A stretch of DNA of 44,583 nt from CAYYYG01 sp964591375 (GCA_964591375.1 CAZQAU010000015.1:1-44583); one strand, 5' to 3'. Positions 5,841 through 12,806 are shown, counted from the stretch's first letter. Numbers and translations: made by a program. The notes: generated by a model not told the origin, from the letters alone.

Positions 5841-5896
5841 CAGAGGTCGACGCGAGGCGGGCCATGCTCGCCTCGCATTTCACACAAGGTGATGTC

Positions 5897-6313
5897 ATGC
5901 GACCTGCACTTGATCCCGATCTAAACCGCGCCATCCTCGCGATGGCGCCCGAGTTCACTGTGTCCGATCATGCACCGCAGACTATGGCGGAGCTCGTGCA
6001 ATGCGAGCGCATGATCGTATGGGCCGGCGGCAGTGATCACACGATATACGCTGACCCCGCGGTTAATTGGGCATTCCGCGCGTGGCACGATACTGCACAC
6101 CTAGCCCATATTGAGCGGCACACGTTTGACCTGGATGGCGAAGCGCTCGCGTGCGAATTGCAGATACTGCAATTGCGGCGCCGCTTCGAGAACATGCCGG
6201 AACGGTGGGCGCAAATCCTCCGCGCCGAGATCATCGGCCAAGCTCAGTACCTGGAGCGCACGGGCGCATTCCCGGTCGATCAATACGAGTTCATCAAAGG
6301 AGCAATAGAATGA
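5897..6313 (+). CDS. conserved early protein with WHDxxH motif (138 aa)
   Basis: ATG 5897 is preferred because AAGGTGAT sits just upstream. Longer in-frame starts (5798, 5864) overlap the previous gene and lack a ribosome-binding site. The protein contains AVNWAFRAWHDTAHL followed by IERHTFDLDGEALACELQ. The spacing of His, Asp, His and Glu suggests a metal site in an all-helical fold, but I cannot name the family. It ends in ATGA overlap with the small membrane gene downstream. Function unknown. Confidence 0.75.
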   Translation: MRPALDPDLNRAILAMAPEFTVSDHAPQTMAELVQCERMIVWAGGSDHTIYADPAVNWAFRAWHDTAHLAHIERHTFDLDGEALACELQILQLRRRFENMPERWAQILRAEIIGQAQYLERTGAFPVDQYEFIKGAIE

Positions 6314-6597
6314 AGCCCGACAATAAAGCGGTGCCGCTCGCAATTGCCATCACCGTCGGCATGCTGGCCAACATCGCGGCAGTCGCATTGACGCGCCCCA
6401 GCATGCCAGCGCTACCGCAGAAGGTTGAAGCCGATCCAATGCCCGCGGGCTTGCTTCAACTGCGCTACATCGCTAATATCGGCGAATACGAGTTCCCAGA
6501 GTTTAGCGCCACATGGCCGACGTGGCGCCGATCGACCAATGTAGAGGATTGCCGGCCACAACCCAACAGGAGCTTTCGACCATGTCACAAGCTTTGA
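6310..6597 (+). CDS. small single-TM protein (95 aa)
   Basis: Starts at ATG 6310, coupled by ATGA to the preceding gene. Residues about 7-27 (VPLAIAITVGMLANIAAVAL) form one TM helix. The remaining 65 residues are soluble and end in a basic, Arg/Pro-rich tail. The last 16 bases overlap the next gene in another frame. Function unknown; possibly a host-envelope or superinfection-related early protein (speculative). Confidence 0.65.
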   Translation: MKPDNKAVPLAIAITVGMLANIAAVALTRPSMPALPQKVEADPMPAGLLQLRYIANIGEYEFPEFSATWPTWRRSTNVEDCRPQPNRSFRPCHKL

Positions 6598-6785
6598 AGT
6601 ATCATCCTGGTGCCACTCGCAACACGTCGCGCCGGCCCTACGCTGCCGAGAACGTCGGCCGCGGCCGCTACGGTGAATTGCCGGATTACGTCAATCAGGT
6701 AAAACATCGGAACCATTTCAACAGCCGCACACTGTGGCAAGATCGACTGGGAGACTTCGAAAAGAAGCTACCGCACCAAAGCTAG
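6582..6785 (+). CDS. small basic hypothetical protein (67 aa)
   Basis: ATG 6582 follows AGGAG by ten bases; a longer frame to 6513 has no such site. Tyr-, Arg- and His-rich sequence (MSQALKYHPGATRNTSRRPY ... RLGDFEKKLPHQS) without recognisable motifs. Part of the tightly packed early cluster of small genes. Confidence 0.65.
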   Translation: MSQALKYHPGATRNTSRRPYAAENVGRGRYGELPDYVNQVKHRNHFNSRTLWQDRLGDFEKKLPHQS

Positions 6786-6866
6786 CCGAAACGGGCGCGC
6801 ATTGCGCCCGTCGTATCGGGATTGGTCGCCCGATGCCTGATGATGGCAGACCAAGGAAACGAGACG

Positions 6867-7037
6867 ATGGTACGATACAATCTGAGAGACCTGGAAGACC
6901 TGGAAGATGCAGCGGATGCGGAGCTTGAGCGCTTGGCAATCGCGAACACACGCACGCGCATGAATGCGGCTAACCGCCGCGAAGCGCAGCGCGAGGCGGA
7001 TCGTATCAACAAACACCACAATGGGGGTCGGAAATGA
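6867..7037 (+). CDS. small charged helical protein (56 aa)
   Basis: ATG 6867 follows AAGGA by nine bases. The sequence starts MVRYNLRDLEDLEDAADAEL, then becomes Arg/Asn-rich (NRREAQREADRINKHH). It is probably one long amphipathic helix or coiled coil. It overlaps the next gene as ATGA (7034-7037). Unknown function. Confidence 0.65.
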   Translation: MVRYNLRDLEDLEDAADAELERLAIANTRTRMNAANRREAQREADRINKHHNGGRK

Positions 7038-7210
7038 CGCGCAAACACTTTGAAGCATTTGCAGCAATGATCCGCGACCTTCGCGGCGAAATGCTGGAGC
7101 GTGATCGCGCGACGGTGGCGCACAAGCTTGTGCCGATACTGTCAGAAGCCAACCCTAACTTTGATGCACTCCGATTTATCAAAGTTTGCAAACTGGAGGA
7201 TGGACAGTGA
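7034..7210 (+). CDS. small helical hypothetical protein (58 aa)
   Basis: ATG 7034 to TGA 7208-7210, coupled to both neighbours (ATGA upstream, GTGA downstream). The sequence MTRKHFEAFAAMIRDLRGEM followed by LERDRATVAHKLVPILSEAN and NPNFDALRFIKV is highly reminiscent of small host-takeover proteins seen in many phage early regions, but none is named here. The consistent coupling on both sides is the main support for its being real. Confidence 0.7.
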   Translation: MTRKHFEAFAAMIRDLRGEMLERDRATVAHKLVPILSEANPNFDALRFIKVCKLEDGQ

Positions 7211-7626
7211 AACGAGAACGCGCGGTTAACCTTGCAGACTGGCGCCAGATGGCCGTCAATGCAACGCACAATCCGAACACGGGGGAACCAACTCGTCTCG
7301 GCGCTATCGTCCGGGCAGTGACGCGGACTGAGCTTCGAATGCCCGCGCCGAAACTTATCGGACAAGCGACCATCACAAGCGACGGGTTTGTGATGTGCTG
7401 CTTTCAGAGCCGCGATGGCCGCATGCATGGCGGCGCCTTCATTGGCACCTTTGAAGATGTGGTGAAGAACTGGCGCGGTTTGGCCGATCACCTGCAAAAG
7501 CAAGGCATGAAGGACGACCAACGCGAGGCCATGTTCAAGGCGCTTCGCGACTGGATCGACCGGGACTATCGTCCGCAGCAAATGAAAGACGCGCACGAAA
7601 AGATATTGACGGCGCGTCAAATCTAA
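7207..7626 (+). CDS. hypothetical protein (139 aa), GTG start
   Basis: The GTG at 7207 is chosen because GGAGG lies seven bases upstream and it overlaps the preceding stop as GTGA; a TTG at 7186 is the alternative. The protein looks globular (KLIGQATITSDGFVMCCFQS, then a helical end with HEKILTARQ). Family not recognised. It is the last gene of the first early cluster, since a strong terminator follows ten bases later. Confidence 0.75.
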   Translation: MKRERAVNLADWRQMAVNATHNPNTGEPTRLGAIVRAVTRTELRMPAPKLIGQATITSDGFVMCCFQSRDGRMHGGAFIGTFEDVVKNWRGLADHLQKQGMKDDQREAMFKALRDWIDRDYRPQQMKDAHEKILTARQI

Positions 7627-7635
7627 GCTTCACTG

Positions 7636-7668
7636 CCCTAGCGCTGGACGGTCTAGCGCTAGGGTTTT
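7636..7668 (+). terminator. rho-independent terminator
   Basis: A perfect 10-base-pair stem CCCTAGCGCT (7636-7645) / AGCGCTAGGG (7655-7664) with a 9-base loop is followed by TTTT. It ends the first early cluster (5400-7626). The next gene at 7694 must be reached by read-through or from a promoter that I do not see. Confidence 0.85.
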
Positions 7669-7693
7669 CCCGCGTCATTTGGAGCCGCGTCAG

Positions 7694-8317
7694 ATGTATC
7701 AAAACCACGTCCCCACACTCGCCGCCGCAATCCGGCATTCCCCAAAAGTCTTTTCGAGCGCTGTCATGTTCGCTGCAGTATCGGCGCGGACACAATTCAT
7801 CACGGTACCGGCGCAAATGCTGGAGCTGGAATTGCGCGGCCGCAAAGCGAAGTGCCTTTGGAGCTGGAAAACCTCAGCATTCGATTTTGTACAGGCGCAC
7901 GGGCGCCGCTTGCATGAGACAATCGCGCGCATTGACTGCCCAGAAAAGGCATTGCGCGCGATTTGCGAAATTCCTGGGCTTGGCATCGTAAAGGGCGCCT
8001 TCGTGCTGCAAATGATGGGCCACGATTTGGCATGCCTTGACACGCGCAATATCGAACGCGATGGCCGTGATCCTCTAGCCTACGCCACACGAGGCATAAA
8101 AACAGGCAAGGCATTTGAGGCCAAAGTCGCGCGCTATGTGGCGGACACGTTCGGCCGATCTCAGCAATATTGGGATGACTGGTGCGCCGACGTTGCGGTC
8201 ACCTATAAGAAAACCCCTTTCGAGATCAGCGCAATGCATCTCTGCTTTGTGCCGGTTAAGCTGCAGCGTCTAGCGCCCGTCGCTGTGCCGCTGAAAACCA
8301 ACGTGATACCGTTCTAA
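7694..8317 (+). CDS. helix-hairpin-helix protein, DNA glycosylase-like region
   Basis: 207 aa from ATG 7694, with GGAG about ten bases upstream. The middle contains ICEIPGLGIVKGAFVLQMMG followed by HDLACLDTRN. The IPGLGxxKGAF segment is a helix-hairpin-helix of the kind found in HhH-GPD glycosylases, and the following Cys-x-Asp-Thr-Arg resembles the position where such enzymes carry a catalytic Asp. I cannot show a full glycosylase fold or an Fe-S cluster. It is the first gene after the terminator. Could be a base-excision enzyme or a non-catalytic DNA-binding relative. Confidence 0.6.
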   Translation: MYQNHVPTLAAAIRHSPKVFSSAVMFAAVSARTQFITVPAQMLELELRGRKAKCLWSWKTSAFDFVQAHGRRLHETIARIDCPEKALRAICEIPGLGIVKGAFVLQMMGHDLACLDTRNIERDGRDPLAYATRGIKTGKAFEAKVARYVADTFGRSQQYWDDWCADVAVTYKKTPFEISAMHLCFVPVKLQRLAPVAVPLKTNVIPF

Positions 8318-8333
8318 CATAGGAGGACTAAAC

Positions 8334-8639
8334 ATGCGTCTTTTTGCAATTCAGGTTCCTGGAGGAGCCGACAAGCGCAGGGTTTTCCGCAACTTCCTGC
8401 TGGCAGAGGTCGGCGGCTTCAATGAACGTGACGTTCGCGGATCATGGCGCGACCAGAAAACCGGCAAAGACCATATCGAGATTATGGTCGAATACCAGAT
8501 CGCGTGTGAGCTAGCGCTCATGTTCGATATTCAGCAGAAGGCCTTTGAACTGTGGCCAGATGAAATCTGCTTCTATGTGGCAGAGCTCGGCACAGTCTCG
8601 ATCGTCTATCCGCCGCAGAAAACCATGGTAACGGAATGA
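8334..8639 (+). CDS. hypothetical protein (101 aa)
   Basis: ATG 8334 with an excellent AGGAGG eight bases upstream. A small mixed alpha/beta protein (MRLFAIQVPGGADKRRVFRN ... ICFYVAELGTVSIVYPPQ). No family recognised. Coupled by ATGA to the next gene. Confidence 0.75.
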   Translation: MRLFAIQVPGGADKRRVFRNFLLAEVGGFNERDVRGSWRDQKTGKDHIEIMVEYQIACELALMFDIQQKAFELWPDEICFYVAELGTVSIVYPPQKTMVTE

Positions 8640-9010
8640 GCCATGGTCCGATGCTAGTCGGGGCATATGCCGACAAAGGCGCCTTCCGTCAGCTGCTGAT
8701 CGAGCTCTCGAAAAAAGTGCTCGATCATGAACCTGGTCAGCTTTCGACAGTCGATTTGGTCGAACGGATTTGGCCGCGATATAGCGTCCCTGGCGACACT
8801 ATCAAAGGGCAATTCGCGCAGACAGTGCGACAAGCTGTTTTCAAGGAATTGCCTAAGCTGGCCGCCCGGGAGCTCAAGAGCTATGCAACTCAGCTGGCCG
8901 ATGGCCAGACCACTAGGTTTGGCGGTAAGCCCTGGCGCTGGCACATGAGCCTAACGGCACCCGCGGCTCCAGTCGAGCGCAAATGTCCCCATTGCGGAGG
9001 CATCCTATGA
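8636..9010 (+). CDS. hypothetical protein with C-terminal CPHCGG zinc-ribbon half (124 aa)
   Basis: Helical body (FRQLLIELSKKVLDHEPGQL) followed by a basic region and a terminal CPHCGG at the extreme C-terminus. A single CxxC pair could bind zinc as a dimer or with other ligands. The gene overlaps its neighbours as ATGA on both sides (8636-8639, 9007-9010). Function unknown; nucleic-acid binding is a guess. Confidence 0.7.
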   Translation: MSHGPMLVGAYADKGAFRQLLIELSKKVLDHEPGQLSTVDLVERIWPRYSVPGDTIKGQFAQTVRQAVFKELPKLAARELKSYATQLADGQTTRFGGKPWRWHMSLTAPAAPVERKCPHCGGIL

Positions 9011-9123
9011 AGGAGGCAATCCGAACAGCGCACCTCCAGCGCGCTCGTGTGTGGGCGTTCTGGCGGGCAGCGAAGCGCGCCTATTGGCGCGAGCGCTTCG
9101 AGATGTGGCGGAGGCTGGGATGA
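9007..9123 (+). CDS. Trp/Arg-rich miniprotein (38 aa)
   Basis: ATG 9007 to TGA 9121-9123, coupled by ATGA to both neighbours. The sequence MKEAIRTAHLQRARVWAFWR continues with AAKRAYWRERFEMWRRLG: six Trp/Phe residues on a strongly basic helix, membrane- or nucleic-acid-active in character. Found only by the continuous coupling pattern; moderate support. Confidence 0.55.
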   Translation: MKEAIRTAHLQRARVWAFWRAAKRAYWRERFEMWRRLG

Positions 9124-9533
9124 CACATTCTGCTGCCATCAAAGCAGGACAGCAAAGGAGCCGGGCGCTTGGTATTCATGGCGGGCGCCCGCCGCTCTCG
9201 CAAGAAAAGGTTGCCCTGGTGCACCGACTGTTAGCCGAGGGGCATTCTATGTCCGCGGTGTCTAAGATGTCTTCCGTGTCAATCGGCAAAGTCTTCGACA
9301 TCGCACACGGAGGAAAGCGAAAATATAAGCGAAAGCGCCGGTACAATAGCCCTATTCGGGCTAACAACCGGACGATGGTCCAATGGCGGGCCAAGCAAAG
9401 AAAGCATTTGCGGCTGGAGATATATGCTGCAGTGCTCAAGGAATTTGGATTGTTCGCAGCAACCGAGGAGAAGGTCAATGAAGCTATACGATGTCTTGAG
9501 ACGGATCAGGCTAAACAACAAAAGCGGCAGTGA
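9120..9533 (+). CDS. DNA-binding protein with resolvase-type helix-turn-helix (137 aa)
   Basis: ATG 9120, coupled by ATGA. The segment GIHGGRPPLSQEKVALVHRL followed by LAEGHSMSAVSKMSSVSIGK resembles the C-terminal HTH of Hin/Gin-family resolvases (GRP...VxxLxxxGxSxxxIAxxxxVSxxTVY). A very basic patch (KRKYKRKRRYNSPIRANNRT) and a helical tail follow. The catalytic serine-recombinase domain is absent, so a transcription or replication regulator is more likely than a recombinase. It is the only clear HTH protein in the early clusters, so it is a candidate to bind the control-region repeats (inference). Confidence 0.65.
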   Translation: MTHSAAIKAGQQRSRALGIHGGRPPLSQEKVALVHRLLAEGHSMSAVSKMSSVSIGKVFDIAHGGKRKYKRKRRYNSPIRANNRTMVQWRAKQRKHLRLEIYAAVLKEFGLFAATEEKVNEAIRCLETDQAKQQKRQ

Positions 9534-9942
9534 ACGCGAGCACTTCAACGCCTTCTATGCCGCAGTTGCCGGCAAGCCGGACTTGGTCAAGGAAGCGTTG
9601 ACCGTTTGGTTCCGCGCCAACTATGGCAAGTACACGGTGGAGAAGGTGAAGCACGGTGTGGCGTATGTGCCGCGCGTGGTGCAGCAGCCGCTGGAGGCAG
9701 AAATTAAGAACGCTACTGACAAGGTTGAAGCCCGGAAAGCCGCGGTGCAGAGCATAGCTAGGAACGTCTTGCTAGACTTCACCATGGTGAATGGGAAGCC
9801 GTTGCGGCATGCGACATTTGCCGACTGCGCCCGCACCGGCGGGTGGCTTGTTGCGGTATCAAAACTCGGCAAAGGCAACGAGGTCGTTGGCCGCAAGCTG
9901 ACCGAGGAGGACCTGCAGAAAGTGTGGAAGCGCCATGCGTAA
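9478..9942 (+). CDS. hypothetical protein (154 aa)
   Basis: ATG 9478 has a strong GAGGAGAAGG upstream, although it overlaps the previous gene by 56 bases in another frame. Helical N-terminus, then basic sequence and a conserved-looking end (FADCARTGGWLVAVSKLGKG ... LTEEDLQKVWKRH). The family is not recognised. It precedes two very small overlapping frames and the oppositely oriented primase gene. Confidence 0.75.
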   Translation: MKLYDVLRRIRLNNKSGSEREHFNAFYAAVAGKPDLVKEALTVWFRANYGKYTVEKVKHGVAYVPRVVQQPLEAEIKNATDKVEARKAAVQSIARNVLLDFTMVNGKPLRHATFADCARTGGWLVAVSKLGKGNEVVGRKLTEEDLQKVWKRHA

Positions 9943-10129
9943 CCCACCCTGGAGGACGGGTATTGGGCCGCGCGATGTCCGTTGTGAAGTCTGCGGCTGT
10001 TGGTCGAATGAAGAGGAGGACTGCTGCAATGCCGAAGCATTACGGACTGAAGGCGGAGACGGTCGAGATCAAGACCGATCCGACACTGATGGGCCAGCTG
10101 AAGACGCTGGCCCGGAAGGCGTGGTCTAG
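9935..10129 (+). CDS. possible small Cys-rich protein (64 aa)
   Basis: ATG 9935 overlaps the end of the previous gene and has GGAAG nearby. RCEVCGCWSNEEEDCC could be a zinc-binding knuckle. The C-terminal half is acidic low complexity and overlaps another small frame (10029-10175). Only one of the two may be real, or the two may be expressed in sequence. Low confidence. Confidence 0.4.
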   Translation: MRNPPWRTGIGPRDVRCEVCGCWSNEEEDCCNAEALRTEGGDGRDQDRSDTDGPAEDAGPEGVV

Positions 10130-10175
10130 CCTACGCTTTCAGGTTCGGCGCCTGCTCGGGTGCCGCACCAGGTAG
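10029..10175 (+). CDS. small hypothetical protein convergent with primase (48 aa)
   Basis: ATG 10029 has GAGGAGG about nine bases upstream. MPKHYGLKAETVEIKTDPTL is followed by a basic end (ARKAWSSLRFQVRRLLGCRT). It overlaps the 3' end of the primase-helicase gene by 45 bases on the opposite strand. The good ribosome site supports it; the function is unknown. Confidence 0.5.
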   Translation: MPKHYGLKAETVEIKTDPTLMGQLKTLARKAWSSLRFQVRRLLGCRTR

Positions 10176-12134
10176 ATACCAGATGCGCGTCCCGTTCCGC
10201 TTCTCGTTATAGGGGCGGAGCGGGCGCGTTGCCGCAAGCCGGCCGAGCAGCCGATCGACATTCGCTATCACCTCGGCATTCGCATCGGCGCTCTTGCTTT
10301 CCTGCACGAGCTCAAGCGCCATAGCCACCTCAGTGGCTAGGACCCGTTGCGACACAGACTTTTCCACGCCCCAGGCTTCAAGCTTTGAGAGCGCAGCGGC
10401 GACAGCGGCTTTCCCTACCTTCGGTTCCTCGCCCTCGTTCGGATTGAGCAGCTCGAAGTCGCTGGCCGTAATGCGGTGGAAGACGAGCGAGCCGTCATAG
10501 GCGCCTGAGATCGGGTGCTTGAATTGCACCACCTCGCCCTGGAAATGCATCGGCTCCTCGCGCTCTGCAGCACCCTTCATCTTTTCAACGACTAGGGTCG
10601 AGCACTTGGTCGCCTTGATACCATCGACCCGGAGGATCACGTCGAAGTCTGCTTCATAGGCGGAGCTGTCACGGGGGCCACGCTTCTTATCGTGCCCAGT
10701 GTGATGCACCACGATGACAGGACATTCAAACGCTTCGGCCAGGCTTTCGCAGAACCTGGTCAGCTTCGGCGCATCGCGTGTCGGATCGAGGCCTACCATC
10801 ATCTTGCTAACGGTCTCCAGCATGATGACGCCAGGCTTCTTGTGTCCGTCGCGGCCGAGCACCATCTTGATCTGGTCGCCAAATTCCTGCATTTCTTCAT
10901 TCACTGAGATGCGCGGCGTCGGCATCACATAGAAGCCGGTCTCACCGGTCACATCGTGCGCCTTCTTCCAGGCATTGCGACGACGCAGCTTCACGTCGTC
11001 GCGCCCTTCGCCGGCAGCATAGAACACGGGGCCGCGGGCGAAGGCATCGAAACCTAGCGACGGCTTGCCGGTAGCCTTGGCCAGGCCCAAAGCGATCAGG
11101 AGGAACGATTTGTAGGAGCCAGAGGGGCCATACAGCATGGCGACGGTGCGATCGGGCAGCAGCTCGGGGAACACCCAGTCCTGGGGGCGCGTCTGGTCCA
11201 TCTCGGCATCGTTCTCGGGATGGAAGCGCGATCGCGGCGGCGCCTTCTTCAGCTCCTCGGGCAAGTGATCCCAGGCGGCAGCGAACGTCTGTGCGGCCGG
11301 CTGCGTAGCATAGGCGCCGACGCCATTCTGCTGATACTCTGCAGCGTTGCGGACGATCGTCGCGAGCTCCCCATGCGACCAGGGCGGCCGGCATGCGGGG
11401 TTCCAGTGCTGCTCTAACAGTACCAGGGCTGTGTCGGCCGATACTCCAAGCTCAAGTATTGCGGCAGAAACTCTATAAGCCGTGTTATTGCCTCCTTGTC
11501 CTGAGACAGAGACATCATCTCTGCGTACGAGATCAAGCAGGTGAGAGACGGCTCGTCTTCGATCCCCCTCGCTGTCAACTTCCGCTCCAGAGCTCTCAAC
11601 TCGGTTCGCAGTCGTTGCAATTCCACGAGCAATCCATTCAGGGAGCCTTGCGACATGCTTTTCCTCCAGCACGGTATAGGGCTTGAGCCCGCTTCCATCT
11701 TTCGCCACCACAAGCGACGGCGGCATGAGAACATAGCCACCGAAGCCGCGCGTGTCGATCCCGACTTCCTTGCCCATAAGCCGGCGGACTGTGCTCGGCC
11801 CCTCACCCTCGAAGTGGATGTGGTAGCCACCATTCGGGGTGCCGATGATCAGCGTCTCTGGCGTCGGCTCCTTGAACATCGCCCAGTCATCGAGCGCAGT
11901 GCCCTCCACGTCGACCACGAGACGCGGCGGCGTACAGGAGGCCGGGCACATGCCGATGTTGTAGCTCTCGTTTTCAGTGAACCATGCATTGATGACTGCC
12001 GGGTCAGTGCTCGCGTCCTTGTACCCGTTGGCCGTAGCCGGCGCCTTACCGCCAGGAACACACGGGAAGACGGGGATGCCTTGCGCCGCATATTGCAGTG
12101 CTGCGGCGTGAAGGATTGATTTGGGTGTTGACAT
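10131..12134 (-). CDS. bifunctional primase-polymerase / helicase
   Basis: 667 aa. The N-terminal prim-pol domain (about 5-160) has VVDVEG (Asp75, Glu77; the usual DxD/E pair) and the signature TPNGGYHIHF (His105/His107). The C-terminal RecA-like ATPase has Walker A GPSGSYKS (about 335-343), a probable Walker B (GVIMLETVSKMM) and VIVVHHTGHDKKRG typical of RepA/DnaB-like AAA_25 helicases. It makes primers and unwinds DNA for replication. It is the only gene of the early arm on the minus strand, with its own GAGGAG ribosome site. Residues about 160-240 show codon use unlike the rest (many AGA, CGA, GGA, ATA, TTA) because a second gene is nested there. Confidence 0.9.
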   Translation of the reverse strand: MSTPKSILHAAALQYAAQGIPVFPCVPGGKAPATANGYKDASTDPAVINAWFTENESYNIGMCPASCTPPRLVVDVEGTALDDWAMFKEPTPETLIIGTPNGGYHIHFEGEGPSTVRRLMGKEVGIDTRGFGGYVLMPPSLVVAKDGSGLKPYTVLEEKHVARLPEWIARGIATTANRVESSGAEVDSEGDRRRAVSHLLDLVRRDDVSVSGQGGNNTAYRVSAAILELGVSADTALVLLEQHWNPACRPPWSHGELATIVRNAAEYQQNGVGAYATQPAAQTFAAAWDHLPEELKKAPPRSRFHPENDAEMDQTRPQDWVFPELLPDRTVAMLYGPSGSYKSFLLIALGLAKATGKPSLGFDAFARGPVFYAAGEGRDDVKLRRRNAWKKAHDVTGETGFYVMPTPRISVNEEMQEFGDQIKMVLGRDGHKKPGVIMLETVSKMMVGLDPTRDAPKLTRFCESLAEAFECPVIVVHHTGHDKKRGPRDSSAYEADFDVILRVDGIKATKCSTLVVEKMKGAAEREEPMHFQGEVVQFKHPISGAYDGSLVFHRITASDFELLNPNEGEEPKVGKAAVAAALSKLEAWGVEKSVSQRVLATEVAMALELVQESKSADANAEVIANVDRLLGRLAATRPLRPYNEKRNGTRIWYLPGAAPEQAPNLKA
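11414..11656 (-). CDS. overprinted gene nested in primase-helicase (80 aa)
   Basis: ATG 11656 to TAG 11414-11416 lies in a different frame from the primase. A near-ideal GGAGG (11667-11663) sits six bases upstream. The product starts MSQGSLNGLLVELQRLRTEL and continues RALERKLTARGIEDEPSLTC, a leucine-heptad coiled coil. A second helical region (AEMMSLSQDKEAITRLIEFL) and an aromatic tail (PTQPWYC) follow. Codons in this frame (CTG, GAG, CAG, TTG, AAG) resemble ordinary genes of this phage, whereas the primase frame turns to rare codons exactly here. It overlies the linker between the prim-pol and helicase domains. Function unknown; a helicase loader or regulator is possible. Confidence 0.75.
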   Translation of the reverse strand: MSQGSLNGLLVELQRLRTELRALERKLTARGIEDEPSLTCLISYAEMMSLSQDKEAITRLIEFLPQYLSLEYRPTQPWYC

Positions 12135-12162
12135 GGAGCTCCTCGACGAGGTAAGGGTGCAA

Positions 12163-12192
12163 TCGTTACGCCAATCCCCCGCGAGGTGTCAA
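12163..12192 (-). promoter_or_regulatory. possible promoter of primase-helicase gene
   Basis: On the minus strand TTGACA (12192-12187) is followed after 18 bases by TAACGA (12168-12163), a perfect -35 with a poor -10. The primase ATG lies at 12134. On the plus strand, TTGACA at 12128-12133 with TAAGGG 18 bases later points the other way toward the 12194 gene, so the two possible promoters face each other. Weak -10 elements keep confidence low. Confidence 0.35.
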
Positions 12193-12193
12193 G

Positions 12194-12568
12194 GTGTCTC
12201 TCCTTCTAAACAAAGCGATGATGGTGGCAGCGTATGAGTTCTTCGCGGCCAGCAAACCGTTCTGCGACTGGAACCTGCCAGACGCAGAGGATGTCGAGTT
12301 TGTCATCGCGAAGACACCGAGCCTCTACGGATGGCACCAAGTTGAAGTGACCGGCCGAGGCAAGACACGGAAGCTCAAGCACTACATCACGATATCGATC
12401 GGCAGGAACGGACACACAGACACCTTCATGCGCACCATGGCACACGAGATGGTTCATCTGGTTGATGATCAAAATTGTTTGTCGCGGAACGCAGAACACG
12501 GTCCCGCGTTCAAGAAGCTGGCACGCGAGGTCGCAAAGCATCACGGCTTCGACCCACTGGCAATGTGA
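12194..12568 (+). CDS. SprT-like zinc metalloprotease domain protein (124 aa)
   Basis: GTG 12194 has GAGG about seven bases upstream; ATG 12218 is an alternative. Residues 84-88 are HEMVH within TMAHEMVHLVDDQ, and EHGPAF (His102) supplies the third zinc ligand, the SprT/Wss1 arrangement. SprT-family proteases degrade DNA-protein crosslinks; in phages their substrate is unknown. It opens the second plus-strand early segment, after the divergent primase gene. Confidence 0.8.
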   Translation: MSLLLNKAMMVAAYEFFAASKPFCDWNLPDAEDVEFVIAKTPSLYGWHQVEVTGRGKTRKLKHYITISIGRNGHTDTFMRTMAHEMVHLVDDQNCLSRNAEHGPAFKKLAREVAKHHGFDPLAM

Positions 12569-12581
12569 AGGAGGCTTTTAC

Positions 12582-12806
12582 ATGAGAGCACCACTGGACA
12601 AGATCGTTGTGGGCGCCAAGCTGCGTTCGAACGACAAACGTACGTTCGGCAAGGAAGTCACGATCACCCGCGTCGAGACGGGACCGTGCAGCGTCCGAGC
12701 CGCGTACAAGACCAACACCCGCACCGCCTGGGTGTCCTCGAATGACATCTATGTCGACGGCCACCGCATCGCGCGCGGCTGGGCTCTCGTGGGAGCCACG
12801 CTGTGA
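12582..12806 (+). CDS. small beta-rich hypothetical protein (74 aa)
   Basis: ATG 12582 with AAGGAGG eight bases upstream. The sequence (MRAPLDKIVVGAKLRSNDKR ... AYKTNTRTAWVSSNDIYVDG) looks like a small beta barrel. Coupled by GTGA to the next gene. Not recognised. Confidence 0.7.
   Translation: MRAPLDKIVVGAKLRSNDKRTFGKEVTITRVETGPCSVRAAYKTNTRTAWVSSNDIYVDGHRIARGWALVGATL

Noticed and set aside
9120..9533. Site-specific recombinase / temperate lifestyle
   Set aside because: Only the resolvase-type HTH is present. The catalytic serine domain, an integrase and a repressor are all absent, so this does not support lysogeny.
10131..12134. Frameshift or assembly error within the primase gene causing the codon-use change at 11414-11656
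   Set aside because: The primase frame is uninterrupted and rejoins normal domains on both sides. The codon change is better explained by the nested gene with its own ribosome site.
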